From assembly GCA_031373695.1 (NCBI GenBank), contig JANMNC010000143.1, forward strand, positions 1 through 5,569: DNA of 5,569 nucleotides. The letters are read 5' to 3'. Positions 1 through 4,870 of the stretch are shown one piece after another (within the stretch, counting starts at the first letter, position 1; every line of letters begins with the position of its first letter). A program made the translations under genes and the position numbers. This DNA is from Methylotenera_A sp031373695 (GTDB lineage: Bacteria > Pseudomonadota > Gammaproteobacteria > Burkholderiales > Methylophilaceae). A model generated the notes under the pieces. The model saw nothing but the letters and a program-made list of their open reading frames with translations, searched no databases and was not told the DNA's origin.

Positions 1-332
1 GCTACCGCGCGTTGTTTATTATCGGTTAAACAATCAATAATTATGGCTGCACCGTTAATACCATAGCCTTCGTAGCGAATCTCTTCGTAGTTCACGCCTT
101 CCAACTCGCCCGTACCTTTTTTAATGGCACGCGTGATATTATCGGCTGGCATATTCTCTTCTTTTGCCTCAGCTACAGCCGCACGTAATCGCGGGTTCAT
201 GGCAACATCGCCGCCACTTAAACGTGCAGCTACAGTGATTTCTTTAATAATTTTGGTGAAAATTTTGCCGCGTTTGGCATCTTGGCGGCCTTTGCGATGT
301 TGAATATTGGCCCATTTGCTGTGTCCTGCCAT
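1..332 (-). CDS. yebC: YebC/PmpR family protein, N-terminal part (cut by window edge)
   Basis: The reading frame starts at ATG 332-330 and runs off the window after 110 codons; the family is usually about 240 residues, so a little under half is present. The N-terminus MAGHSKWANIQHRKG is the hallmark of the YebC family, followed by a conserved stretch containing KRGKIFTKIIKEI, NPRLRAAVAEAK, NMPADNI and a GYGINGAAIIID segment. YebC-type proteins are cytoplasmic; members were first described as DNA-binding regulators (PmpR), and later work ties the family to relief of ribosome stalling at proline runs. Which role applies here cannot be told from the sequence. A Shine-Dalgarno AAAGGA lies at 348-343, ten bases before the ATG. 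The gene follows the EamA exporter gene on the same strand, but a 91-base gap with a possible hairpin and a candidate promoter suggests separate transcription. Confidence 0.96.
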   Translation of the reverse strand, partial: MAGHSKWANIQHRKGRQDAKRGKIFTKIIKEITVAARLSGGDVAMNPRLRAAVAEAKEENMPADNITRAIKKGTGELEGVNYEEIRYEGYGINGAAIIIDCLTDNKQRAV

Positions 333-379
333 GCTAAAAACGTCCTTTGTGATTAATAAGCGCGTTGAGTAATTAGCCT

Positions 380-388
380 ATTTTAGCA
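380..388 (-). promoter_or_regulatory. candidate extended -10 promoter of yebC
   Basis: On the minus strand the gap upstream of yebC contains TGCTAAAAT, an extended -10 element (TG-N-TAAAAT), about 50 bases before the ATG. No good -35 is visible at 17 bases; TTTAAG is the nearest, which fits an extended -10 promoter. This is a motif-only call. Confidence 0.35.
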
Positions 389-405
389 CAGTCAGGCTTG
401 CGCTT

Positions 406-425
406 AAAAAGTGCGCTTAAGCACT
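406..425 (-). terminator. weak hairpin terminator after the EamA gene
   Basis: Read on the minus strand, AGTGC, a six-base loop TTAAGC and GCACT are followed by a T run. The five-base-pair stem overlaps the stop codon of the exporter gene (426-424). The stem is short, so some read-through into yebC is possible. Confidence 0.35.
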
Positions 426-1365
426 ATTCTTGCCCCTCAGCAATGCAAACTGCTTGGTGTTTGCGTATGGTAACGGCAGAAATTAAAATAAGCGCAATAG
501 CAACTAGCAACATGCCCACCAGCGCAATCTGGCTAGGCACTTCACCTAATTGCAGCCATGCACTTAATACGCCGATAACAGGCGCTAACATACTGCCCAT
601 GCTGGCAGAGCCTGCTGGCAAGTGTTGCAAGGCATACGCCCAGCACACCCAAGCCAGTGCGCCACTTAAAAACATGCTGTACACCACGCTGGCAATAAAA
701 TTAGGATGCCAGTTTATTGCAGGGGCGGGCAAGATGAGCGCTAAAACAATAATAGGGATTGAGCCTAATAGCATCGGCCATGCTGTGATGTTTAGCACAT
801 CTAAATCGGGGCGTCTTTTATTGAGTTTTTTAGAGACAATCGCTGAAATTGCCCAAAATACACCTGAGAATAAAGCCATTACCATGCTGATAATGGTGGC
901 TTGTGAGTAGTGATTGTCAGGCTCAAAAAAGCGTTGTGGTTCAAACACCAGCGTAATGCCAGCAATTGCCAAAATAACGGCTAGCCATTGCCAACCTTTT
1001 ACTTTTTCGCCCAGTATTGGCCACGCAAATAGCATCACCCAAAAAGGCATGGTGTAGCTTAAAACGGCCGTTTTACCTGCACCACCGTGCACCAGCGCCC
1101 AAATCAACAATCCTGTAAAACCACAGGTTTGTAATAGCCCAAGTAACAACATGGTGGGAAACTCTTGCAGTTTTAGTGGGCGGTTTCCTGCCGCCATCAC
1201 AATAAATAGCACGATTGCGCCCAGCGTAGTGCGCAGTGCCGTAAATTGAAAAGGCGTTGCGTACTGCACCGCCGTTTTCATCACCACCCAGTTATACCCC
1301 CAAATGAGTGTGAGTAAAAACAGTGCACTAAATGCGCGGATGGTGTTTTTTCTACTCGTTTCCAT
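424..1365 (-). CDS. EamA/DMT-family inner-membrane transporter
   Basis: A 313-residue protein of very hydrophobic character, the usual size of ten-helix drug/metabolite transporters. It has two EamA repeats, roughly residues 12-142 and 158-297. The first opens with LLTLIWGYNWVVMKTA and contains a conserved proline-rich helix ending in a glutamate (PFWVMLFAWPILGEK, 106-120), then a GWQWLAVILAIAGITLVF helix. The second repeat keeps the matching GxxSMGSMLAPVIGVLSAWLQLGE region around 252-275. Family members export amino acids, metabolites or toxic compounds; the substrate cannot be read from the sequence. The start codon lies 22 bases after the stop of the NTF2-like gene and has only a weak ribosome binding site, consistent with one operon whose first gene is the MarR regulator. 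In such layouts the exporter is often the target that the MarR protein controls; that is inference here. Confidence 0.92.
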   Translation of the reverse strand: METSRKNTIRAFSALFLLTLIWGYNWVVMKTAVQYATPFQFTALRTTLGAIVLFIVMAAGNRPLKLQEFPTMLLLGLLQTCGFTGLLIWALVHGGAGKTAVLSYTMPFWVMLFAWPILGEKVKGWQWLAVILAIAGITLVFEPQRFFEPDNHYSQATIISMVMALFSGVFWAISAIVSKKLNKRRPDLDVLNITAWPMLLGSIPIIVLALILPAPAINWHPNFIASVVYSMFLSGALAWVCWAYALQHLPAGSASMGSMLAPVIGVLSAWLQLGEVPSQIALVGMLLVAIALILISAVTIRKHQAVCIAEGQE

Positions 1366-1387
1366 TATTTTCTACGACTGTTAAATG

Positions 1388-1765
1388 CTAGTTCCAAATG
1401 TGAGTAACTGCTAACCAGCCACCATCATTTTGTAAGCGATAAACCAAATGCACATTACCGCCAAAGGTTTGGCGTGCGCCTTGTTCATCTACCATTGCGC
1501 CACTCCAAATACCACGTTGATACACTAAATTGCCGTCTTCTACTGCATCGGTTAAGGTGAGTTTATGGTCAATAACGCCTGCGTTAATTAAGCCTGCAAA
1601 AAAGGCTTCAATCGCTACACGGCCTTGAATCGGCGCACCTGCTGGTGCTGGCATGACTACCGCATTTTCGGCATACAAAGGCGCGATTGCACTAGCGTCT
1701 TTTGCATTAAATGCAGCATCAAATTTTGCGTTGATTGCTGAAATAGTCGTTTGGATGGTTGTCAT
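1388..1765 (-). CDS. NTF2/SnoaL-like protein (SgcJ/EcaC, DUF4440 type)
   Basis: A 125-residue single-domain protein. The sequence shows the pattern of the NTF2-like superfamily: an N-terminal helix (ISAINAKFDAAFNAKDASAIAPLYAENAVVMPA, about residues 9-41), a glycine before the second helix region (QGRVAIEAFFAGLI, 47-60), and a run of beta strands ending in a tryptophan-containing strand (GGWLAVTHIWN, 115-125). The match is best to the SgcJ/EcaC or DUF4440 group, small cytosolic cone-shaped proteins that bind or turn over small hydrophobic molecules; many have no known activity. There is no signal peptide. The gene sits between the MarR regulator (84-base gap) and the EamA exporter (22-base gap) on the same strand, so it may handle the compound the system senses or exports. 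No strong Shine-Dalgarno is seen before ATG 1765. Confidence 0.85.
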   Translation of the reverse strand: MTTIQTTISAINAKFDAAFNAKDASAIAPLYAENAVVMPAPAGAPIQGRVAIEAFFAGLINAGVIDHKLTLTDAVEDGNLVYQRGIWSGAMVDEQGARQTFGGNVHLVYRLQNDGGWLAVTHIWN

Positions 1766-1805
1766 ATTCTAAGTGGCTTTCTTTATAAATAATTTAAAAA
1801 ATTGG

Positions 1806-1823
1806 TAGCTGGTGCACTAGCTA
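1806..1823. repeat. 18-base near-palindrome between the MarR and NTF2-like genes
   Basis: TAGCTGGTGCACTAGCTA pairs with itself except for one mismatched pair (sixth base from each end), centred on GTGCAC. It lies in the 84-base gap downstream of the MarR stop. It shares the TAGC/GCTA arms of the operator at 2367-2386, so it could be a second, weaker binding site, or an mRNA hairpin that adjusts expression of the downstream genes. No T run follows, so it does not look like a terminator. Confidence 0.4.
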
Positions 1824-1849
1824 TTGGCTAATAATTGAATAATTGTAGG

Positions 1850-2353
1850 CTATCTCAGCGCAGGAATACCCAAATCAATGAGCCCTAAAAGCTGTTGTAG
1901 TAGTACACGCTTTTCTTCATCTAAGCCTTGCATGCACTGCCTTAAACGGCGGTAATAATCAGGCATTACCACATCTAACTTAGCTTGGCCCACATCGGTT
2001 AATTGTATTTGTATGCTGCGTCTATCTTCTTTGCCAAACACACGAGTGACCAAACCATTTTGTTCTAAACCGTCAATTAAGCCTGTCATAGTGGCGCGAC
2101 TAACGCCAATTTTCTCGGCTAATAATGATGGGCTTGAGGTGAAAGTCTCTTCACGCATGAGCAATATCAACACCCACCAGCGGCCTTGCAGTAAGCCGTG
2201 CTTACTTAAACAGGCATCTAACGCCAATGACAAATCAGTGGCAATGCGCATTAAATATAAAAAACTAGCGGTCGCGCTAATATCCGCATCGGGATAGCGT
2301 TGGGCAAATTTACCTAATATTTCAGGTGTAGGAAGATCTCTAAGCTGCAACAT
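1850..2353 (-). CDS. MarR-family transcriptional regulator
   Basis: A 167-residue protein counted from ATG 2353. Long N-terminal helices (SFLYLMRIATDLSLALDACL) form the dimer region, followed by LSQGRWW-like LLQGRWWVLILL and a winged helix-turn-helix. The recognition part is LLAEKIGVSRATMTGLIDGL (residues 77-96) and the wing carries the family signature KEDRRS (residues 108-113). MarR proteins bind palindromic operators as dimers and usually repress their own operon until a small ligand binds. ATGs at 2365 and 2362 are in frame, but both overlap or touch the perfect -10 hexamer TATAAT (2369-2364), so transcription should begin downstream of them; ATG 2353 is the first usable start and would leave a leader of only about 0-5 bases. 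No Shine-Dalgarno precedes any of the three. The two downstream genes on this strand are its probable targets. Confidence 0.92.
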   Translation of the reverse strand: MLQLRDLPTPEILGKFAQRYPDADISATASFLYLMRIATDLSLALDACLSKHGLLQGRWWVLILLMREETFTSSPSLLAEKIGVSRATMTGLIDGLEQNGLVTRVFGKEDRRSIQIQLTDVGQAKLDVVMPDYYRRLRQCMQGLDEEKRVLLQQLLGLIDLGIPALR

Positions 2354-2363
2354 AATTAGCATC

Positions 2364-2391
2364 ATTATAGTTAGCTAGCTAACTATGTCAA
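2364..2391 (-). promoter_or_regulatory. sigma-70 promoter of the MarR operon
   Basis: On the minus strand TTGACA (2391-2386) and TATAAT (2369-2364) are separated by 16 bases. Both hexamers match the consensus at all six positions, which is rare and predicts a strong promoter when not repressed. The expected start of transcription is near 2357, just before the MarR ATG at 2353. Confidence 0.8.
2367..2386. promoter_or_regulatory. MarR operator: 20-base perfect palindrome inside the promoter
   Basis: The 18-base core TAGTTAGCTAGCTAACTA is perfectly self-complementary, and one more A/T pair on each side also matches. MarR-family operators are commonly palindromes of this length with TAG and CTA arms. 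It fills the whole spacer and touches both the -35 and the -10 hexamer of the MarR promoter, so a bound dimer would exclude RNA polymerase. Autorepression is therefore the natural reading; the protein-site pairing is inferred from position. Confidence 0.8.
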
Positions 2392-2419
2392 TCATTTTAA
2401 TTTATTTTGTTGCCAGATA

Positions 2420-2447
2420 TTGGCTAAATTATTTATCGGTGTATATT
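2420..2447 (+). promoter_or_regulatory. candidate promoter of the CBS-domain gene
   Basis: TTGGCT (2420-2425) and TATATT (2442-2447) are separated by 16 bases. Transcription would begin near 2454, leaving a leader of about 20 bases with the ribosome binding site at 2464-2468. A short inverted repeat GCCA-N5-TGGC (2412-2424) overlaps the -35. The hexamers are imperfect, so this is a moderate call. Confidence 0.4.
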
Positions 2448-2463
2448 TAAATGGCTAATAGGC

Positions 2464-2468
2464 AGGAG
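2464..2468 (+). promoter_or_regulatory. Shine-Dalgarno that fixes the CBS protein start
   Basis: AGGAG lies six bases before ATG 2475. The in-frame upstream ATG at 2451 has no such site and lies before the predicted transcription start, so 2475 is the preferred start. Confidence 0.75.
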
Positions 2469-2474
2469 AAAAAC

Positions 2475-2906
2475 ATGAAAACTTTACAACAAGTATTAAA
2501 CGATAAAAAACATAAAGAAGTGATTAGTATTGCGCCTAACAGACCTATTTTTGATGCGCTGGTTATTCTGGCTGAATATAAAATTGGTGCGTTGGCTGTT
2601 ATGCAAGACGGCAAATTAGTTGGCATTTTTTCAGAGCGTGATTACGCACGCGAAGTTGTATTAAAAGGTCGCTCATCTAAAACAACGCAAGTAAGTGAAG
2701 TGATGACACACAAAGTTATAGCAGGAAAATCTGATGATTTGGTTGAAAGCACCATGAGCATGATGAGTGAAAAACGTATTCGCCACCTGCCGATAGTAAA
2801 TGGAGAAGAATTACTTGGCATGTTGTCGTTGGGTGACTTAGTCAAAGAAACGATTGCTTACCAACAAAGGCTGATAAAAGAGCTAGAGCAATATATTCGC
2901 GGCTAA
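2475..2906 (+). CDS. two-CBS-domain protein
   Basis: A 143-residue cytosolic protein that consists of one CBS pair (Bateman module). CBS1 covers about residues 15-64 with the strand-turn GKLVGIFSERDYAREVV (46-62); CBS2 covers about 75-126 with RIRHLPIVNGEELLGMLSLGDLV (split around 101-123). A short helical tail (QQRLIKELEQYIRG) follows. CBS pairs bind adenosine nucleotides such as AMP, ATP, NAD or SAM, and stand-alone forms act as energy or redox sensors, often in stress responses; the partner here is unknown. ERD and LGD at the ends of the two domains are in the place of the usual ribose-contacting aspartate. A start at 2451 would add eight residues but lacks a ribosome binding site. No terminator is visible after the stop, so its transcript could continue into the pqqA leader. 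Confidence 0.92.
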   Translation: MKTLQQVLNDKKHKEVISIAPNRPIFDALVILAEYKIGALAVMQDGKLVGIFSERDYAREVVLKGRSSKTTQVSEVMTHKVIAGKSDDLVESTMSMMSEKRIRHLPIVNGEELLGMLSLGDLVKETIAYQQRLIKELEQYIRG

Positions 2907-3097
2907 TGTTTTATCTATTAAAAATCACTTAGTACAAGCTCATGAAAATGCTTACTGTTTGTTCATGTCAACTTGCAGTGCATAAATTAAAACGCAGCGC
3001 ATAATGCATTCACACAAACAAGAAACGAATTAACAACTAAGTGAATTGTTTGTTGCAATACCTAATTTAATCATTTAACTTTTAAAGGATATTAATC
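2907..3097 (+). repeat. structured leader upstream of pqqA: several inverted repeats
   Basis: This 191-base gap has no convincing gene. It holds four inverted pairs: TCACTTAGT 2925-2933 with ACTAAGTGA 3036-3044 (9/9); CATGAA 2941-2946 with TTCATG 2962-2967; TGCAT 2979-2983 with ATGCA 3004-3008; and ACAAACAA 3014-3021 with TTGTTTGT 3046-3053 (8/8). The long-range arm at 3036-3044 lies inside the loop of the last pair, so the two cannot form as a simple nested hairpin; they would be alternatives or a pseudoknot. No clear promoter is seen, and no run of T after a stem. It may be a regulatory mRNA leader or a set of protein sites. Confidence 0.35.
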
Positions 3098-3169
3098 ATG
3101 TGGACAACTCCAGCAGCAACTGAAATGCGTTTTGGCTTTGAAGTTACAATGTACGTAATGAATAAATAA
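3098..3169 (+). CDS. pqqA: PQQ precursor peptide PqqA, copy 1
   Basis: A 23-residue peptide beginning MWTTPAATEMRFG and carrying the core EVTMY. In PqqA the glutamate and the tyrosine of E-x-x-x-Y are cross-linked by the radical-SAM enzyme PqqE with PqqD as carrier, then cut out and oxidised to pyrroloquinoline quinone; here they are E15 and Y19. The length and the MW...P start match known PqqA peptides, so I regard the call as firm despite the size. A Shine-Dalgarno AAAGGA lies at 3084-3089, eight bases before the ATG. The stop TAA shares its last base with the ATG of the following small ORF. The peptide is identical to that of copy 2; the genes differ at five bases, all synonymous, and share an identical 41-base run (3122-3162 and 3307-3347). 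The pqqBCDE genes are not in the window. Confidence 0.95.
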   Translation: MWTTPAATEMRFGFEVTMYVMNK

Positions 3170-3270
3170 TGTTTCAAGTTAAAGTACAAATTAGTGATAA
3201 AAAAACCAAAGTATCATTTTGGTCTTTTCATTGGTTAAATTGTACTTGCCCAATGTGTAAATCAAACTAA
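3169..3270 (+). CDS. 33-residue cysteine-rich small protein, coupled to pqqA (hypothetical)
   Basis: An ORF of 33 codons plus stop sits exactly between the two pqqA copies. Its ATG overlaps the stop of copy 1 (TAATG), a typical arrangement for translational coupling, and its stop is followed after one base by the CAGGAG ribosome binding site of copy 2. It has no Shine-Dalgarno of its own. The product has a lysine-rich first half (KVQISDKKTKV), an aromatic run FWSFHW (17-22) and a C-terminal CTCPMC (C25, C27, C30), a CxCxxC pattern that could hold a metal ion or iron-sulfur group. I do not recognise a family. An ORF this long can arise by chance at a rate of perhaps one in five, so the case rests on its exact fit between the two genes. 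It could instead be an untranslated spacer. Confidence 0.5.
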   Translation: MFQVKVQISDKKTKVSFWSFHWLNCTCPMCKSN

Positions 3271-3282
3271 CAGGAGAATATT

Positions 3283-3354
3283 ATGTGGACAACACCAGCA
3301 GCTACAGAAATGCGTTTTGGCTTTGAAGTTACAATGTACGTAATGAACAAGTAA
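3283..3354 (+). CDS. pqqA: PQQ precursor peptide PqqA, copy 2
   Basis: This gene encodes the same 23 residues as copy 1, with the cross-link residues E15 and Y19 in EVTMY. CAGGAG at 3271-3276 lies six bases before the ATG, a better ribosome binding site than that of copy 1. The five differences from copy 1 fall at third codon positions (codons 4, 7, 8, 22 and 23) and none changes an amino acid; the flanks of the two copies are unrelated. This suggests an older duplication kept by selection on the peptide, or partial gene conversion. A strong terminator follows at 3384-3408. More than one pqqA gene per genome is known in some methylotrophs and pseudomonads and is thought to raise precursor supply, because each PQQ uses up one peptide. 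Confidence 0.95.
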   Translation: MWTTPAATEMRFGFEVTMYVMNK

Positions 3355-3383
3355 TAGAGCAATTCATTCAGTGTTTTGAATTT

Positions 3384-3408
3384 AAAAGGGAGCAACCGCT
3401 CCCTTTTT
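3384..3408 (+). terminator. strong intrinsic terminator, probably bidirectional
   Basis: GGGAGC (3388-3393), a four-base loop AACC and GCTCCC (3398-3403) are followed by TTTTT. Four A residues precede the stem, so the same hairpin is followed by a T run on the minus strand, 13 bases after the stop of the YjbQ gene. It separates two convergent units: pqqA from the left and yjbQ from the right. Confidence 0.9.
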
Positions 3409-3420
3409 GATTTCTACTGA

Positions 3421-3840
3421 TTACTCACCAATTATTTTAACCAGCACGCGCTTCTTACGCCTGCCATCAAACTCACCGTAAAAAATTTGCTCCCACGGCC
3501 CAAAATCTAAACGGCCTTCGGTTATCGCCACTACTACTTCACGCCCCATAATCTGGCGCTTCATATGCGCATCGGCATTGTCTTCACCTGTATCATTATG
3601 GCGATAACTGCTTACTGGCTCATGCGGAGCAAGCTTTTCAAGCCATTGCGTATAGTCATGATGCAGACCACGTTCATCATCATTAATAAATACGCTGGCA
3701 GTAATATGCATGGCGTTAATCAACACCAAGCCTTCGTAAATACCACTTTCGCGCAAACATTCGTTAATTTGTTCAGTAATGCGGATAAATGCAACGCGAG
3801 TGGGTGGATTAAACCAGAGTTCTTTGCGGTAGCTTTTCAT
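3421..3840 (-). CDS. yjbQ: YjbQ/UPF0047 family protein (secondary thiamine-phosphate synthase type)
   Basis: A 139-residue protein, the normal length of this family. Conserved blocks are visible in order: NAMHITASVFINDDERGL (42-59), which carries H45 and the ND pair; the tyrosine-histidine region SSYRHND (77-83); DNADAHMKRQIMG (87-99) with the second conserved histidine H92; a G-x-L-x-x-G-x-W region (109-116); and the closing EFDGRRKKRVLVKI. The histidines and acidic residues form the putative metal-binding active site. Members from several bacteria show weak thiamine-phosphate synthase activity and can rescue thiE mutants, but the main role is unknown. AGGAGG (3852-3847) lies six bases before the ATG, a near-perfect ribosome binding site. 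The gene stands alone between terminators at 3384-3408 and 3906-3933, so it is probably a single-gene unit. Confidence 0.92.
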   Translation of the reverse strand: MKSYRKELWFNPPTRVAFIRITEQINECLRESGIYEGLVLINAMHITASVFINDDERGLHHDYTQWLEKLAPHEPVSSYRHNDTGEDNADAHMKRQIMGREVVVAITEGRLDFGPWEQIFYGEFDGRRKKRVLVKIIGE

Positions 3841-3865
3841 GTGTTGCCTCCTATATCAATACACA

Positions 3866-3874
3866 ATTCTAGCA
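3866..3874 (-). promoter_or_regulatory. candidate extended -10 promoter of yjbQ
   Basis: The minus strand reads TGCTAGAAT, an extended -10 (TG-N-TAGAAT), with a predicted transcription start near 3859 and a leader of about 19 bases that contains the AGGAGG site. No good -35 is seen. Confidence 0.4.
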
Positions 3875-3905
3875 CCCAAGGCATAATCAATATCGATTAG
3901 CCAAT

Positions 3906-3933
3906 AAAAAAGGCTTCTCGAAAGAAGCCTTTT
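3906..3933 (-). terminator. intrinsic terminator of the SoxYZ-like gene
   Basis: The stem AAAAGGCTTC (3908-3917) pairs fully with GAAGCCTTTT (3924-3933) around a six-base loop. On the minus strand the stem runs into six T residues, about 30 bases after the stop of the SoxYZ-like gene. It cuts that gene off from yjbQ downstream. Confidence 0.9.
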
Positions 3934-3961
3934 AAAGAGGCATTTTTAAGCGTTGTTTCTT

Positions 3962-4765
3962 TTAGCTTTTAACATCTACATGGTGTGAAAATGTTTTACC
4001 TTCGTTATCTGTTGCCACAACTTCTAATTTACCAGGCTCAGCAGGTATAAAATTAAATTTAAAATAAGGGTCCTCAGCTGTACCAACCCCCACATCCACC
4101 GTCATTACAGGCTTGCCGTTATATTTAAACTCAGTTTTATTAATATAAAATGCAGGCACAAAACCTTGCGAAACTAAATCGCGCTGCAAGCCAGTGCGCA
4201 TCATGTGTTTAATATTAAACGTGGTAGATGTGGCGCTACCTAACTTAACAGGCGCTTCAACGTTCATTTTGATTTTGCCCGCCGATGCACGCAATGCTGC
4301 CTCGTCACCATCTACCGTGCCACCACAACCACCTGCCGCGCGTATTTCACGCGAAGCTAAATACAATTTACCATCGGCGGTTTCGCCTACCAAGCGCACA
4401 AATGCATCGGTTTCAAACCTAATTCGCGTTGCTAGCTGAAAGTTACCCAACGCATCAGTTAAGTGATAAGTCGCGGTAAGTGGAATTGGATTAGCATCAA
4501 CAAAAGAATACAATTTAACAATTTTAACGCCGTTGGCCGCAACATTATCAATAGTGTAAGTCACTGGCACTTGCGCACCACTTTCAGCGCGGCGCGGTGC
4601 TTCAATCTTCATAAAAGTAACTTCTGTCATAGGGCGTTTTTCAAAAAACGCTTCCTTCATCACAGGCCATAAAGTAGGATTAGGCTCAGCAATCACACTT
4701 GCACTAGCGCCAACTAACAAGCCACATACAAGCATTGAATTAACTAAAAATTGTTTCGTTTTCAT
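3962..4765 (-). CDS. exported SoxYZ-like carrier, quinoprotein dehydrogenase-associated type
   Basis: A 267-residue protein with a Sec signal peptide: KTK, a hydrophobic core and a likely cut after VIA (residue 26), so it is periplasmic. Residues about 30-150 resemble SoxY and end in GGCGG (145-149) with C147. In true SoxY this motif forms the C-terminal swinging arm whose cysteine carries sulfur intermediates; here it is internal because a SoxZ-like domain follows (about 163-267, with KHMMRTGLQRD, an NGKPV turn and a final DNEGKTF). Such fused SoxYZ-like proteins are found beside PQQ-dependent dehydrogenase genes in methylotrophs and related bacteria; their job there is not established. GGAGA lies four bases before the ATG. 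Two further units upstream (VOC, ParE) are on the same strand but a 141-base gap with a CRP-type site separates them. The link to PQQ is supported by the two pqqA genes about 0.6 kb away. Confidence 0.88.
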   Translation of the reverse strand: MKTKQFLVNSMLVCGLLVGASASVIAEPNPTLWPVMKEAFFEKRPMTEVTFMKIEAPRRAESGAQVPVTYTIDNVAANGVKIVKLYSFVDANPIPLTATYHLTDALGNFQLATRIRFETDAFVRLVGETADGKLYLASREIRAAGGCGGTVDGDEAALRASAGKIKMNVEAPVKLGSATSTTFNIKHMMRTGLQRDLVSQGFVPAFYINKTEFKYNGKPVMTVDVGVGTAEDPYFKFNFIPAEPGKLEVVATDNEGKTFSHHVDVKS

Positions 4766-4833
4766 CTCTTCTCCAAATCTGCTTTAGGCAGAATTAACAC
4801 TGTTTTTAATAACGTATTATTCAAAATTACGAC

Positions 4834-4861
4834 TACATAATACTATTTTAGTTTTATCCAA
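4834..4861 (-). promoter_or_regulatory. candidate promoter of the SoxYZ-like gene
   Basis: On the minus strand TTGGAT (4861-4856) and TATGTA (4839-4834) are 16 bases apart, giving a predicted start near 4827 and a leader of about 60 bases. The hexamers are imperfect, and the region is AT-rich enough to offer other -10 elements, so the exact start is uncertain. Confidence 0.35.
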
Positions 4862-4870
4862 GCACTTGTA

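Noticed and set aside
398..910. Plus-strand ORF of 170 codons
   Set aside because: It lies opposite the EamA transporter gene, has no recognisable domain, and the minus-strand frame gives a clear ten-helix protein.
2354..2365. Longer MarR start at ATG 2365 or 2362
   Set aside because: Both ATGs overlap or touch the perfect -10 hexamer, so they should not be in the mRNA.
2451..2474. Eight extra N-terminal residues on the CBS protein
   Set aside because: ATG 2451 lacks a ribosome binding site, while ATG 2475 has AGGAG six bases upstream and lies downstream of the predicted transcription start.
2942..3004. Twenty-codon ORF in the pqqA leader containing a CSC motif
   Set aside because: It has no ribosome binding site, is very short, and overlaps the inverted repeats; chance is the simpler explanation.
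3150..3270. Frameshift fusion of PqqA copy 1 with the following small ORF
   Set aside because: The small ORF's frame is closed by TAA at 3163-3165, so a ribosome would have to shift within the last codon; no slippery heptamer is seen. Stop-start coupling at TAATG fits better.
3565..3900. Plus-strand ORF of 111 codons opposite yjbQ
   Set aside because: It is the antisense shadow of a well-conserved UPF0047 protein and has no family features.
4779..4791. Small hairpin TCTGC/GCAGA just upstream of the SoxYZ-like ribosome binding site
   Set aside because: The five-base-pair stem is too short to separate from chance.
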